Under the pieces are notes generated by a model. It was not told the origin of the DNA and ran no database searches. It saw only the letters and a program-made list of their open reading frames with translations. The position numbers were made by a program, and so were the translations under genes. 64,000 nt of DNA, taken from positions 1 through 64,000 of the forward strand of contig CAZCZU010000008.1 in NCBI GenBank assembly GCA_964503475.1. Direction: 5' to 3'. Shown here piece by piece: positions 24,768-33,317 of this stretch; the first letter of the stretch is position 1, and each line of letters begins with the position of its first letter. Origin of the DNA: CAZCZU01 sp964503475 (lineage in GTDB: Bacteria; Pseudomonadota; Zetaproteobacteria; Mariprofundales; Mariprofundaceae).

Positions 24768-26594
24768 ATGAACTCGAATCTGAAGAAAGTTCTGGCACTG
24801 CTGTCCCATCGCGAACGCGTTGAGATGGCATGGCTGTTCCTGGCCATGCTGCTCATGGGTTTGCTGGAGATGGTCGGAGTTGCCTCCATTGCCCCGTTTA
24901 CGGCGGTTGCGGCAAATCCGGAGCTGATTCAAACAAACAGCATGTTGCATGCACTGTGGGAGGTTCTTCAGCCTGAAAGCAGGAACGATTTTCTGTTTAT
25001 GCTGGGCGTGCTGGTGCTGGCGGTACTTACCTTTGGTAACGCCTTTTCGGCATTGACCAACTGGCTGTTGCTGCGCTTCGCCAACATGCAGGGACATGAA
25101 TTATCCAGGAAACTGCTGGTGAAGTATCTGGGACAGCCCTACCTTTTTTTCCTGAATCGCAATTCGGCCGAGTTGAGCAAAAATATGTTCTCCGAGGTCG
25201 GGCGCGTTGTAGTCGGCGTGCTGACGCCGCTGTTACGCGTAATGGCTGTCTCCATCGTAGCAATCTGTATTACGGTTTTGCTGGTGATGACGGATCCTTT
25301 CCTGGCTGTCGCCATCGTGGTGGTGCTGGGAGGCGCGTATGCGGCGGTGTTCCTTGTCGTGCGCAAAAAGGTTTCGCGCATAGGTGAGGAGGCGACGGAA
25401 CTTTCCGGGAAACGTTATCAAGCAGCGAGTGAGGCATTCGGCAGTATCAAGGAACTGAAGCTTTCCGGCCGAGAGTCACTGTTTATCGAGCGCTACTCCG
25501 AACCATCACACCAGCTGGCAAGGCACAATGCCACCAGTCAGGCGGTTTCCCAGTTGCCGCGCTACCTGCTCGAAACCATCGCTTTCGGTGGCGTGCTTCT
25601 GATCATGCTCTACCTGCTGGCAGTCAAGGGCTCTCTGAGCGAAGCGCTGCCGGTCATCGCTCTCTATACCTTTGCGGGCTACAGGCTGATGCCGGCCATG
25701 CAGCAGCTTTTTAGCAGCATGGCGATGATCCGTTATAATGAGTCGGCGCTGAATCTTCTTTATCGGGATATTGCTGATGAGGAAGCGGCAATCGCTTCAT
25801 ACGAGGTGGCCAGTCATACAGCTATGCCATTCGGCGAGTCGATTGAATTCCGTGGTGTCACCTTTTCATATCCGCAGTCTGGTCGCTATGTGCTGGAGGG
25901 GCTCGATCTGCAGATTCGTGCCAATAGCGTGGTTGCGCTGGTCGGTTCGACCGGCTCGGGAAAGACGACAATTCTCGATATGCTGCTTGGGTTGATCCGC
26001 CCTGATGCAGGCGGGTTGTACATTGATGGTCGGGAGGTTGGTCAAGAGGGTGTTCGGCTTTGGCAGCGAAATCTCGGTTATGTGCCGCAATCCATCTATC
26101 TCACGGATGACACCATTGAAAGAAATATCGCGTTTGGAGTTGCCCCGGATGATGTCGATCATTCTCGGGTGGAAGAAGCTGCAAAACTGGCTTGCCTGCA
26201 TGAGTTCGTTATGCAGGAATTGCCCGACGGGTACCATACGATCGTGGGTGAACAGGGCGTGAAACTGAGTGGCGGTCAGCGTCAGCGTATCGGCATCGCC
26301 CGTGCGCTGTATCGTGATCCGAAGGTGTTGGTTCTGGATGAGGCGACAAGTGCTCTGGACGGGATGACGGAACAACGGGTCATGGACGGTATCGCTTCAT
26401 CCGGATCGGGTAAAACGGTCATTATTGTTGCTCACCGACTGCAAACTATACAGCATAGTGATGTTATTCATGTGTTGGAAAAAGGCTCCATCGTAGCCAG
26501 TGGAACTTATGACGAGTTGCTGCGTTCCTGTGACCGGTTCAGGACTATGGTGCATTCGAGCGAGTCGAAGAAGAACTCTGTAGGAGTTGACTGA
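24768..26594 (+). CDS. ABC transporter, fused permease-ATPase (PglK/MsbA-like), probable lipid-linked oligosaccharide flippase
   Basis: The 608-residue half-transporter has six predicted membrane helices in its first 320 residues (for example FLAMLLMGLLEMVGV, VLVLAVLTFGNAFS, MAVSIVAICITVLLV, IAFGGVLLIMLYLLAV). An ATPase domain follows: Walker A GSTGSGKTT (about 394), signature KLSGGQRQR (about 500), Walker B VLVLDEATSALD. Overall layout fits PglK/WlaB, the ATP-driven flippase for lipid-linked glycans. Since no Wzx or Wzm/Wzt gene is seen in the locus, it is the best candidate to move the undecaprenyl-linked product across the inner membrane. A different lipid substrate is possible. Confidence 0.8.
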   Translation: MNSNLKKVLALLSHRERVEMAWLFLAMLLMGLLEMVGVASIAPFTAVAANPELIQTNSMLHALWEVLQPESRNDFLFMLGVLVLAVLTFGNAFSALTNWLLLRFANMQGHELSRKLLVKYLGQPYLFFLNRNSAELSKNMFSEVGRVVVGVLTPLLRVMAVSIVAICITVLLVMTDPFLAVAIVVVLGGAYAAVFLVVRKKVSRIGEEATELSGKRYQAASEAFGSIKELKLSGRESLFIERYSEPSHQLARHNATSQAVSQLPRYLLETIAFGGVLLIMLYLLAVKGSLSEALPVIALYTFAGYRLMPAMQQLFSSMAMIRYNESALNLLYRDIADEEAAIASYEVASHTAMPFGESIEFRGVTFSYPQSGRYVLEGLDLQIRANSVVALVGSTGSGKTTILDMLLGLIRPDAGGLYIDGREVGQEGVRLWQRNLGYVPQSIYLTDDTIERNIAFGVAPDDVDHSRVEEAAKLACLHEFVMQELPDGYHTIVGEQGVKLSGGQRQRIGIARALYRDPKVLVLDEATSALDGMTEQRVMDGIASSGSGKTVIIVAHRLQTIQHSDVIHVLEKGSIVASGTYDELLRSCDRFRTMVHSSESKKNSVGVD

Positions 26595-26598
26595 TCAG

Positions 26599-27804
26599 AT
26601 GATTCCATATGGTAAGCATCACATAGATGAGAGGGATATCGAGGCCGTGGTCGAGGTGCTTCGTCACGGAACCCTGACACAGGGGCGTGGGGTGGATGCG
26701 TTTGAACGTGCGTTCGCCGAATTCGTGGGAGCCCGGTATGCTATTGCCGTTTCCAGCGGAACGGCTGCCCTGCACCTTGCCTGCCTGGCTGCGGAGTTGA
26801 AAGAGGGCGACCATGTTATTACGTCGGCCAACACCTTTGTAGCGAGTGCCAACTGTGCGGCATTTGTCGGAGCTTCGCCGGCCTTCGCCGATATCGATCC
26901 GGTTTCGTTGAATATGTCACCGGAAGATCTGCGTTGTCGTTGTGCGGCGCTTGGCCGTGTCGGGGCAGTTATTCCGGTCCATTTCGGAGGTCTTGCCTGT
27001 GATATGGAAACCATCCGTACAGTTGCCGATGAATACCAGGCTGTCATTATCGAGGATGCCTGCCATGCACTGGGGGGCTCCTACGCAAACGGCGAACCCA
27101 TCGGCTCCTGCCGCTATTCGGATATGACGGTGTTCTCCTTCCATCCGGTCAAGGCGATCGCTGCCGGGGAGGGGGGGATGATCACGACAAACAGCCGTGC
27201 ATTGTACGAGCGTCTGATCATGCTCAGAAGCCATGGCATTTTTCATCAAAAGCTTCTGCATGACTTTGGAATCGACGATGCATCAGGTCGTTTTCAATTG
27301 CAGGAGGAGGCCTTCCAGGAAGGGAAGATCAATCCCTGGTATTTTGAGATGCAGCAGTTGGGCTACAATTACCGACTGACGGAAATCCAGTGTGCACTGG
27401 CCCAGTCCCAGCTTGGAAAACTCGATAGTTTTGTCACTGAGCGCCGCCGACAGGCACAGGTTTACGACAGGGCTTTTTCCGGCATCGATTTCGCCAGCTC
27501 CGTCCAGTGCCAGGGCCGGGAAGCGAGCGCTCATCATCTCTATGTGCTTCGCATCGATTTTGATGCGTTGGGAACCACTCGTGGTGACTTTATCCGGGCA
27601 CTGATGAAGATGGGTGTTGGCTCACAGGTGCATTACATTCCGGTGCCCCTGCATCCCTATTACAAGGAGAGGGGCTTCAGCCTTTCCGACTATCCGGAGA
27701 CGGAATCTTACTACCGGCAGGCTCTAACGCTTCCGCTCTATTACGGATTGACAGAAGAGGAACAGGAACTGGTAATCAAATCGGTCCATTCGTTGCTGGC
27801 ATGA
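26599..27804 (+). CDS. pseC: UDP-4-amino-4,6-dideoxy-N-acetyl-beta-L-altrosamine transaminase
   Basis: PLP aminotransferase of the DegT/DnrJ/EryC1 family, second enzyme of pseudaminic acid synthesis, aminating C4 of the keto sugar. The 401-residue protein opens IPYGKHHIDERDIEAVVEVL, typical of PseC, has SSGTAALHLACLAAEL (about residue 56), and the PLP lysine in FSFHPVKAIAAGEGGM (about 184). ATG 26599 lies 12 bases after GGAG; a TTG at 26587 overlapping the ABC gene is an alternative. Its usual partner pseB is not in the window. Confidence 0.9.
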   Translation: MIPYGKHHIDERDIEAVVEVLRHGTLTQGRGVDAFERAFAEFVGARYAIAVSSGTAALHLACLAAELKEGDHVITSANTFVASANCAAFVGASPAFADIDPVSLNMSPEDLRCRCAALGRVGAVIPVHFGGLACDMETIRTVADEYQAVIIEDACHALGGSYANGEPIGSCRYSDMTVFSFHPVKAIAAGEGGMITTNSRALYERLIMLRSHGIFHQKLLHDFGIDDASGRFQLQEEAFQEGKINPWYFEMQQLGYNYRLTEIQCALAQSQLGKLDSFVTERRRQAQVYDRAFSGIDFASSVQCQGREASAHHLYVLRIDFDALGTTRGDFIRALMKMGVGSQVHYIPVPLHPYYKERGFSLSDYPETESYYRQALTLPLYYGLTEEEQELVIKSVHSLLA

Positions 27805-28682
27805 AAATAGGTCTGGGAACCGTTCAGTTCGGATTGCCGTATGGCGTTTCAAACACGACCGGCCGTACGGAAGCGGATGAAGTGGGCCGCATTCTGGAAT
27901 ATGCCGAATCGAGCGGGATTTGTGTGCTTGATACCGCTGCTGCATATGGTGACAGTGAAAAAGTTCTGGGCCGATTTATTTCAGGGAATTCCGCTTTTCG
28001 AGTTGTGACCAAGACCCTTCCCATCAAAGGTGACATCGTTGACAGTGAGGCTGTGGCATCGGTTGAACAGCGTTTTGAAACTTCCCTGAAAAATCTCGGT
28101 CAGGCTTCAATTTACGGGCTTTTGTTGCATCGGGCCGACGATCTCCTGAAGCCTGGTGGTGGGGAGCTTGCCTCCTGGCTGGCCGCGCAAAAGGTATCGG
28201 GCAAGGTCTCGAAGGTTGGTGTTTCGGTATATGAACGCCGAACGCTGGATGCCATTCTGGATAAACATGCGATTGATGTTGTCCAGCTGCCATTGAATAT
28301 CCTCGATCAGCGACTGCTGGCAAATGGCTATCTGGCTGAGTTAAAGGCGGCAGGCATCGAGATTCATGTGCGCTCTGCATTTTTGCAGGGGCTGTTGCTG
28401 ATGCACCCCGATGAGATGCCACCCTATTTCTCAGGAATACAAGCGCATATGCGTTGTCTGAAACAATTTATCGAAGATCAGGGCTTGTCTTCCATTGAAG
28501 CCGCTCTCGGCTTTGTCTCTTCTATCGATGAGGTCGACTCGGTGGTGTGTGGGGTCAATACCATTGAGCAGTTAAAAGAGATCGTTGCGTGTGCTACTAC
28601 ATCTGTAGATGCGGCGGCGTACAAAGAGTTTGCCATCTCAGATGAGAAGGTCCTGGACCCTTCGCAATGGCAGCTTGCATGA
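27801..28682 (+). CDS. Aldo/keto reductase
   Basis: The 293-residue TIM-barrel oxidoreductase retains the tetrad: Asp and Tyr in DTAAAYGDSEKVLG (residues about 48-61), Lys in VVTKTLP, and His in GLLLHRADD (about 110). It starts on an ATGA overlap with pseC and is probably part of the nonulosonate pathway. AKRs occur in several such loci, for example to reduce a keto sugar or an acyl group, but the substrate here is unknown. A link to making a 3-hydroxyacyl group is speculation. Confidence 0.72.
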   Translation: MKIGLGTVQFGLPYGVSNTTGRTEADEVGRILEYAESSGICVLDTAAAYGDSEKVLGRFISGNSAFRVVTKTLPIKGDIVDSEAVASVEQRFETSLKNLGQASIYGLLLHRADDLLKPGGGELASWLAAQKVSGKVSKVGVSVYERRTLDAILDKHAIDVVQLPLNILDQRLLANGYLAELKAAGIEIHVRSAFLQGLLLMHPDEMPPYFSGIQAHMRCLKQFIEDQGLSSIEAALGFVSSIDEVDSVVCGVNTIEQLKEIVACATTSVDAAAYKEFAISDEKVLDPSQWQLA

Positions 28683-28725
28683 GGAGCACGGCATAGGCGA
28701 TGCTGTGGGAAGGGACTCTACCGAT

Positions 28726-28764
28726 ATGAATCAATCAAAAGTAACAAGGCATTATAAAGTATGA
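28726..28764 (+). CDS. Possible 12-codon leader ORF before the SpsF-like gene
   Basis: ATG 28726 opens a 12-codon frame whose TGA (28762-28764) overlaps the ATG of the next gene (28761). GGGAAGGG at 28707-28714 lies about 11 bases upstream, better than anything before 28761. It may serve only for translational coupling. The rest of the 78-bp gap has no clear promoter. Confidence 0.25.
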   Translation: MNQSKVTRHYKV

Positions 28765-29534
28765 TCCTGGCAATACTTCAAGCTCGCCTATCTTCATCCA
28801 GACTCCCGGGCAAGGTGTTGATGCCCATTCTGGGGAAGCCGATGCTGCTCAGACAGATTGAAAGGGTTTCAAGGAGTCACTGTGTCGACAAGCTGTGTAT
28901 AGCAACGACTACTGACCCTACGGATGACCCTATCGAACAGTTGTGTGAGCAACATGGTATTGCCTGCTTTCGGGGGAGCATGGACGATGTTCTGGATCGT
29001 TATTACCAGGCTTCAAAAGAGTATAATGCGGAACATATTGTACGCCTGACAGGAGATTGCCCGCTTGCAGATCCGGCGATGATAGACAATGTGATCCGTT
29101 ATTATCTGGAAGGGGGCTATGATTTCGTCTCTAACTGTGTGCACCCGACGTTTCCGGATGGACTGGATATGGCGGTATTCAAACGGAGTGTGCTGGACGA
29201 GTCGTGGCAAAAAGCCGTTCTTCCATCTCATCGTGAGCATGTCACTGCTTATGCGCGGCAGCAGGAAGAACGATATAAAATCGGTTCGTTTGAAGGTGCA
29301 CATGATTACTCCGGCATGAGATGGACCGTTGATGAAAAAGAGGATTATAACTTTGTCGTGAAGGTGTATGAGGAGCTGTATCCAAAGAATCATGCCTTCA
29401 CGTCTGAGGATGTGTTTGAGCTATTGGCTGAACGAAAGGATATTGCGACGATCAATGCCCGGTTCACCAGAAATGAAGGGTTGTTGAAGTCCCTTGCTGA
29501 AGATGAACGATGGTTGAAGAGGAACGATGGTTGA
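28761..29534 (+). CDS. SpsF-like cytidylyltransferase family protein (first copy)
   Basis: The 257-residue protein starts ILAILQARLSSSRLPGKVL, the nucleotide-binding motif of the CMP-sugar synthetase fold in its SpsF (COG1861-type) form, and has RLTGDCPLADP (about residue 94) and REHVTAYARQ. It probably activates a nonulosonate or related acid with CTP. A second paralogue lies at 36469. The last residues come from a 17-bp tandem duplication (29505-29538) that also provides the ribosome site for the next gene. Confidence 0.78.
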   Translation: MILAILQARLSSSRLPGKVLMPILGKPMLLRQIERVSRSHCVDKLCIATTTDPTDDPIEQLCEQHGIACFRGSMDDVLDRYYQASKEYNAEHIVRLTGDCPLADPAMIDNVIRYYLEGGYDFVSNCVHPTFPDGLDMAVFKRSVLDESWQKAVLPSHREHVTAYARQQEERYKIGSFEGAHDYSGMRWTVDEKEDYNFVVKVYEELYPKNHAFTSEDVFELLAERKDIATINARFTRNEGLLKSLAEDERWLKRNDG

Positions 29535-29538
29535 AGAG
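29505..29538 (+). repeat. Perfect 17-bp tandem duplication at a gene end
   Basis: GAACGATGGTTGAAGAG occurs twice back to back (29505-29521 and 29522-29538). As 17 is not a multiple of 3, the second copy is read in another frame, giving the final NDG and the TGA stop of the SpsF-like gene. It also places GAAGAGG 9-13 bases before the ATG at 29547. Confidence 0.9.
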
Positions 29539-29546
29539 GAACTCAC

Positions 29547-30863
29547 ATGAAGCTGAATAAGAGTCTTGCTATGCAGCAAAAGGCCAAAGAGTTGATTCCG
29601 GGAATGACACAGCTGTTGTCCAAACGTCCGGACATGTTCTCTCAAGGCGTCTGGCCTGGCTATTACCAGAAGGCGAAGGGTGCCGAGGTATGGGATCTGG
29701 ATGGAAACAAATATGTCGATATGAGTATTGGTGGCATCGGCGCAACCGTGCTCGGGTATGCAGATGATGATGTCGATAATGCGGTCATTGAGGCAATTCG
29801 TGGCGGTGTGGCATCTTCGCTAAACTGTCCTGAAGAGGTGGAGCTGGCGGAAGTGTTGTGCCAGATCCATCCTTGGGCTGATATGGCCCGCTTTACCAGG
29901 GCTGGCGGCGAGGCCATGAGTGTTGCTGTTCGAATCGCGCGAGCTCACACAGGAAAGGATAAGGTGGCATTTTGTGGATACCACGGATGGCATGACTGGT
30001 ATCTGGCTGCCAACCTTGCCTCGACATCGGCCTTGGACGGCTGTCTTCTTCCAGGTCTGGAACCCAGTGGCGTTCCATCGGGCCTGAGAGGAAGTGCCCA
30101 TCCTTTTCATTACAACAATGCAGATGAATTGAAGGAAATCTTTTCCCGCCACGGGAAAGAAATTGGTGCCATTGTCATCGAGTCAATTCGGAACAGGCCA
30201 CCGAGTGAGGCGTTCCTTAGTTGTGTGCGTGGGCTTGCAGACGAGTATGGTGCCGTATTGATCGTAGACGAAATTTCAGCGGCATTTCGTCTTAATACAG
30301 GTGGGGCCCACCTGTTGCTGTCGTTGGAGCCGGATATTGCAGTCTTTTCAAAGGCTCTGGGTAATGGGTATCCCATTGGGGCTGTTATCGGCAAGGAATC
30401 AGTCATGTCCTCTGCCCAGAAATCATTTATCAGCAGTACATGCTGGACTGAGCGAAGCGGGCCAGCCGCTGCTTTGGCGGTGATCAAGAAGCATAAGGCG
30501 GTCGATGCTGGTAAGCATCTGGTCGAGATTGGTGAAAGTGTGCGCAAGGGCTGGCAAGAGGCGGCAGAAAAGAACGGCATTGAGATAGAGCTGGGAGGGA
30601 TTCCGCCGGTTAGCCATTTCGCACTTAAACATGACCAGGCATCATCGTTGAAGGCCCTGTTCGTTCAGAATATGCTCGAACGGGGGTTCCTGGCCAGTAA
30701 CTTGTGTTATGCCATGTACGCGCACACACAGGATCACGTGGAGGCATATCTTGCCGCGGTAGATGGATCGTTCGCTGAATTGGCAGATGCAATAGGTGCA
30801 GGGGATGTTGACCGAAGGCTGAAAGGCAAGCCGTCAACACAAGGCTTTAAACGGCTGACATAA
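29547..30863 (+). CDS. Class III (glutamate-1-semialdehyde 2,1-aminomutase-like) aminotransferase
   Basis: A 438-residue PLP enzyme with the GSA-aminomutase layout: VWDLDGNKYVDMSIGGIGATVLGY (about residues 50-73, given as description), FTRAGGEAMSVAVRIARAHTG, HGWHDWY, LIVDEIS (about 237), and the PLP lysine in FSKALGNGYPIGA (about 270). Members of this group occur in Sps-type and nonulosonate clusters between cytidylyltransferase and NeuB-like genes, where they probably aminate a sugar or acid. It is not a heme-pathway hemL by context. Substrate unknown. Confidence 0.75.
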   Translation: MKLNKSLAMQQKAKELIPGMTQLLSKRPDMFSQGVWPGYYQKAKGAEVWDLDGNKYVDMSIGGIGATVLGYADDDVDNAVIEAIRGGVASSLNCPEEVELAEVLCQIHPWADMARFTRAGGEAMSVAVRIARAHTGKDKVAFCGYHGWHDWYLAANLASTSALDGCLLPGLEPSGVPSGLRGSAHPFHYNNADELKEIFSRHGKEIGAIVIESIRNRPPSEAFLSCVRGLADEYGAVLIVDEISAAFRLNTGGAHLLLSLEPDIAVFSKALGNGYPIGAVIGKESVMSSAQKSFISSTCWTERSGPAAALAVIKKHKAVDAGKHLVEIGESVRKGWQEAAEKNGIEIELGGIPPVSHFALKHDQASSLKALFVQNMLERGFLASNLCYAMYAHTQDHVEAYLAAVDGSFAELADAIGAGDVDRRLKGKPSTQGFKRLT

Positions 30864-30942
30864 TCAAGTGGCAGGGATGGGAATAAATGGTTACCGATCT
30901 GTTTCCAGCATGGCTCCCATTTGCTTGGCCGGGGATTTACGG

Positions 30943-31611
30943 ATGAGCAGTCAGAAAGAGACCTTTATTAATTCCGAGGCCGATGAATGGTTTAATCGCA
31001 ATGCGGATTCCTGCAGTTCCGGGAAGCCGGAAGCGCACGTGCCGCTGAAGATAATGAAGGAAGTCGAGCTGCATCCGAACAGGGTTTTGGAGATCGGGTG
31101 TGGTAACGGAGTCCGCCTGGAACAGGTCAGGCAGGCTTTCGATTGTGAATGTTATGGTATCGATCCATCGTCAAAGGCGATTCAGGATGGTGGTGACAGG
31201 TTTCCGCATCTCCACCTGAGCGAAGGTACAGCAGAGACCCTTCCTTTTGAGGATGATGCTTTTGATACGATAATTTTCGGTTTTTGCCTTTATCTGTGTG
31301 ACAGAAAGGATTTATTCAGGATTGCCTTTGAAGCTGACAGGTGCCTAAGGGATGGAGGTACACTGGTCGTGATCGATTTTCAGCCGCCATTTCCATATAG
31401 AAATAGATACTCACATAGGGAGGGTATCTATAGCTATAAGATGAATTATGGAAAAATGTTCCTGTGGAATCCTGCATGTTTTGAGGTGGCGAATGTGATT
31501 TACAGCCATTCAGGATATGCCTTGCGAGATGTCCCTGATGAGCGGATAGGTGTGTCCATCCTTCGCAAAAATGAGGGGGGAGCATATCCAGAGTCTCCTT
31601 TTTGCAAATAG
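30943..31611 (+). CDS. Class I SAM-dependent methyltransferase
   Basis: The 222-residue protein has motif I VLEIGCGNGVRLEQV (about residue 49), GIDPSSKAI, and LPFEDDAFDTIIFGFCLYLC (about 100-119), followed by LRDGGTLVVIDFQPP. It is of the UbiE/Methyltransf_11 type. ATG 30943 is preferred over the upstream in-frame 30868 because GGGGA sits 7 bases before it and the extra N-terminus has no domain content. It may methylate the nonulosonate or another locus product; the acceptor cannot be told. Confidence 0.72.
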   Translation: MSSQKETFINSEADEWFNRNADSCSSGKPEAHVPLKIMKEVELHPNRVLEIGCGNGVRLEQVRQAFDCECYGIDPSSKAIQDGGDRFPHLHLSEGTAETLPFEDDAFDTIIFGFCLYLCDRKDLFRIAFEADRCLRDGGTLVVIDFQPPFPYRNRYSHREGIYSYKMNYGKMFLWNPACFEVANVIYSHSGYALRDVPDERIGVSILRKNEGGAYPESPFCK

Positions 31612-31637
31612 TTCCAGGTCCGGTGTTCGGGTGAGAT

Positions 31638-32675
31638 ATGCGTGACGTATGTTTGATCCGGTGTGAGTATTCCGAAAAGGTTGGTTTCGGGCACTTGATG
31701 CGTTGCCTCGTGCTCGCGGCCGCGCTTCATGAAAAAGGATGTGCTGTTTATCTCCTTTCAACGAAGGGGCGCCCAGAGCTTTCATGGGAAAATATCGATG
31801 TGATCAAGGAATGGTTCCTCACGACCAATGAGGTGGGAACTACAGATGATGCTCAGCATGTAGTAAGTGTGGCGAAAGACATAGAAGCGACACTGCTGGT
31901 TCTCGACTTTTATGATATCTCCGAATCCTATCAATTGATCCTGCGTGATGAAGGATTGCATTGGCTGCAATTCGATGGCTTTGCCAGGCGGCCATTATGG
32001 GGTGATTGGATTGTGTCCATGAGTCCGGCCGCGGACAGGAACCGCTACCTTCTTCAGCAAAAAAATAGTGAAACAACATTCTGTCTGGGGCCGGAGTACG
32101 CCATTCTTCGCCCGGAGTTCCGAAAGCATACGAGAAGCAGCAGGGTGATCGGTTCAGTAAAAAAGGTGATGCTCTCCTTTGGAGGGGGGGAGGATCGTGG
32201 TTTGACACTTTTTTGCCTTGAGGCAATTAAGCGTTCTGGTTGGGAAGGGAGTGTCATTGCAGTTGTGGGGCAAGGGAATCCATTTATTAAAGAGATTCAT
32301 ACATGGGCTTCCTGTAGCGGAGCGGGCTGGGTGCAAATCAGGATCGATGAGCCAGATATGGTAGGGGTCATGGCTGATTGCGATTTGGGCGTAATCTCTG
32401 GGGGTATGACTTCCTTTGAGGCTGCGGTTATGGGGTTGCCTACCCTCATGGTCTGCCTGGCAGAGAATCAAAAGGCCAATATCGAAGCTTGGAGCCACCT
32501 TGGCGTTTCTGTAGATTTGGGAGATGTAGGTCAGCTGGAGGAAGAGAGCTTTGCCCGTCAGTTTCTTGCCCTTGTTCATGATGAGAAGCGCAGGGAGTTC
32601 ATGTCCCGACTTGGCCGGGAGGTGGTAGATGGGCAGGGTGCGGAACGAGTGGCTGAAATAATGCTTGGGGAATAG
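31638..32675 (+). CDS. pseG: UDP-2,4-diacetamido-2,4,6-trideoxy-beta-L-altropyranose hydrolase
   Basis: Removes UDP from the altrose intermediate in pseudaminic acid synthesis, ahead of PseI. The 345-residue GT-B-like protein has the N-terminal IRCEYSEKVGFGHLMRCLVLA (residues 7-27), in which the GxGHxMR motif carries the catalytic His. VMLSFGGGEDRGLT lies near 177 and CDLGVISGGMTSFEAAVMGLPTL near 250, matching the nucleotide-binding C-terminal half. Identification is good at family level. It is followed 9 bases later by the unknown gene at 32685. Confidence 0.86.
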   Translation: MRDVCLIRCEYSEKVGFGHLMRCLVLAAALHEKGCAVYLLSTKGRPELSWENIDVIKEWFLTTNEVGTTDDAQHVVSVAKDIEATLLVLDFYDISESYQLILRDEGLHWLQFDGFARRPLWGDWIVSMSPAADRNRYLLQQKNSETTFCLGPEYAILRPEFRKHTRSSRVIGSVKKVMLSFGGGEDRGLTLFCLEAIKRSGWEGSVIAVVGQGNPFIKEIHTWASCSGAGWVQIRIDEPDMVGVMADCDLGVISGGMTSFEAAVMGLPTLMVCLAENQKANIEAWSHLGVSVDLGDVGQLEEESFARQFLALVHDEKRREFMSRLGREVVDGQGAERVAEIMLGE

Positions 32676-32684
32676 AGTCTGAAT

Positions 32685-33317
32685 ATGTCTGATGCAACGT
32701 CTTCGATGCGCGTTGTCCCTTTGGATATCGAGCTGAAGGGAGACCGCAACTACATCAATGGCGCAAGTTTTTATGAGCATGTGGTGGCGTATCTTTACGA
32801 TGCATTGCCCGAGCTCTCTCATGGTGCTTTCAAAATGATTATCCATGCCTTTGCGACAAAAAAATGTACTTTTGTTTATGGGCTGGATGAGAAGATGGCG
32901 AAGCCAGACCGGGCCCGGGTTGAGGTATTTGCCTCGACGGGAATCCATGGCTGGGTTGTCGAATCCGATAATGATGTAAACCACCGCGTTCCATTTCCTG
33001 AGGAAGAAATTACAGCTCATTGCGTTCTGGGAGAGGATCGCTCTGCCAGGATGGTGTCGAAGGTTTCTTTCCTCCCTATTGAGATACTGGTGGCAATTAC
33101 CAAAAAGCTGCATCAGTCGGAATTTCCGGACGTGGCAGGAAAATGGATCTTTACCCGTATTGACCTTGATCGGCTGCTTGATGAAAGTGACGGTGGACAA
33201 CTGGGAGTCAAGATTCAAAAGAATATCGGCACACGCCTTACGCAATCGGTGGTGACGTCCGGTGACGTTCCAATCGGGAAAATCTATTTTTCTATGGTGA
33301 CTGAATGGCCCGAATAG
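32685..33317 (+). CDS. Unknown protein preceding a KAS III-ACP-acyltransferase module
   Basis: I do not recognise this 210-residue protein. It has no signal peptide, no membrane segment and no obvious catalytic motif; a mixed alpha/beta pattern with several beta stretches (CTFVYGL, GIHGWVVE, RMVSKVSFLPIEILVAI, KIYFSMV) is visible. Its last 13 bases overlap the KAS III-like gene, so the two are very likely made together. A role with the acyl group (for example a dehydratase, thioesterase or partner protein) is only inferred from this overlap. Codons are more AT-rich than in the housekeeping genes. Confidence 0.6.
   Translation: MSDATSSMRVVPLDIELKGDRNYINGASFYEHVVAYLYDALPELSHGAFKMIIHAFATKKCTFVYGLDEKMAKPDRARVEVFASTGIHGWVVESDNDVNHRVPFPEEEITAHCVLGEDRSARMVSKVSFLPIEILVAITKKLHQSEFPDVAGKWIFTRIDLDRLLDESDGGQLGVKIQKNIGTRLTQSVVTSGDVPIGKIYFSMVTEWPE

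Noticed and set aside
29547..30863. hemL (heme pathway aminomutase)
   Set aside because: Surrounded by nonulosonate genes, and this aminotransferase group is common in Sps-type loci; no heme genes nearby.
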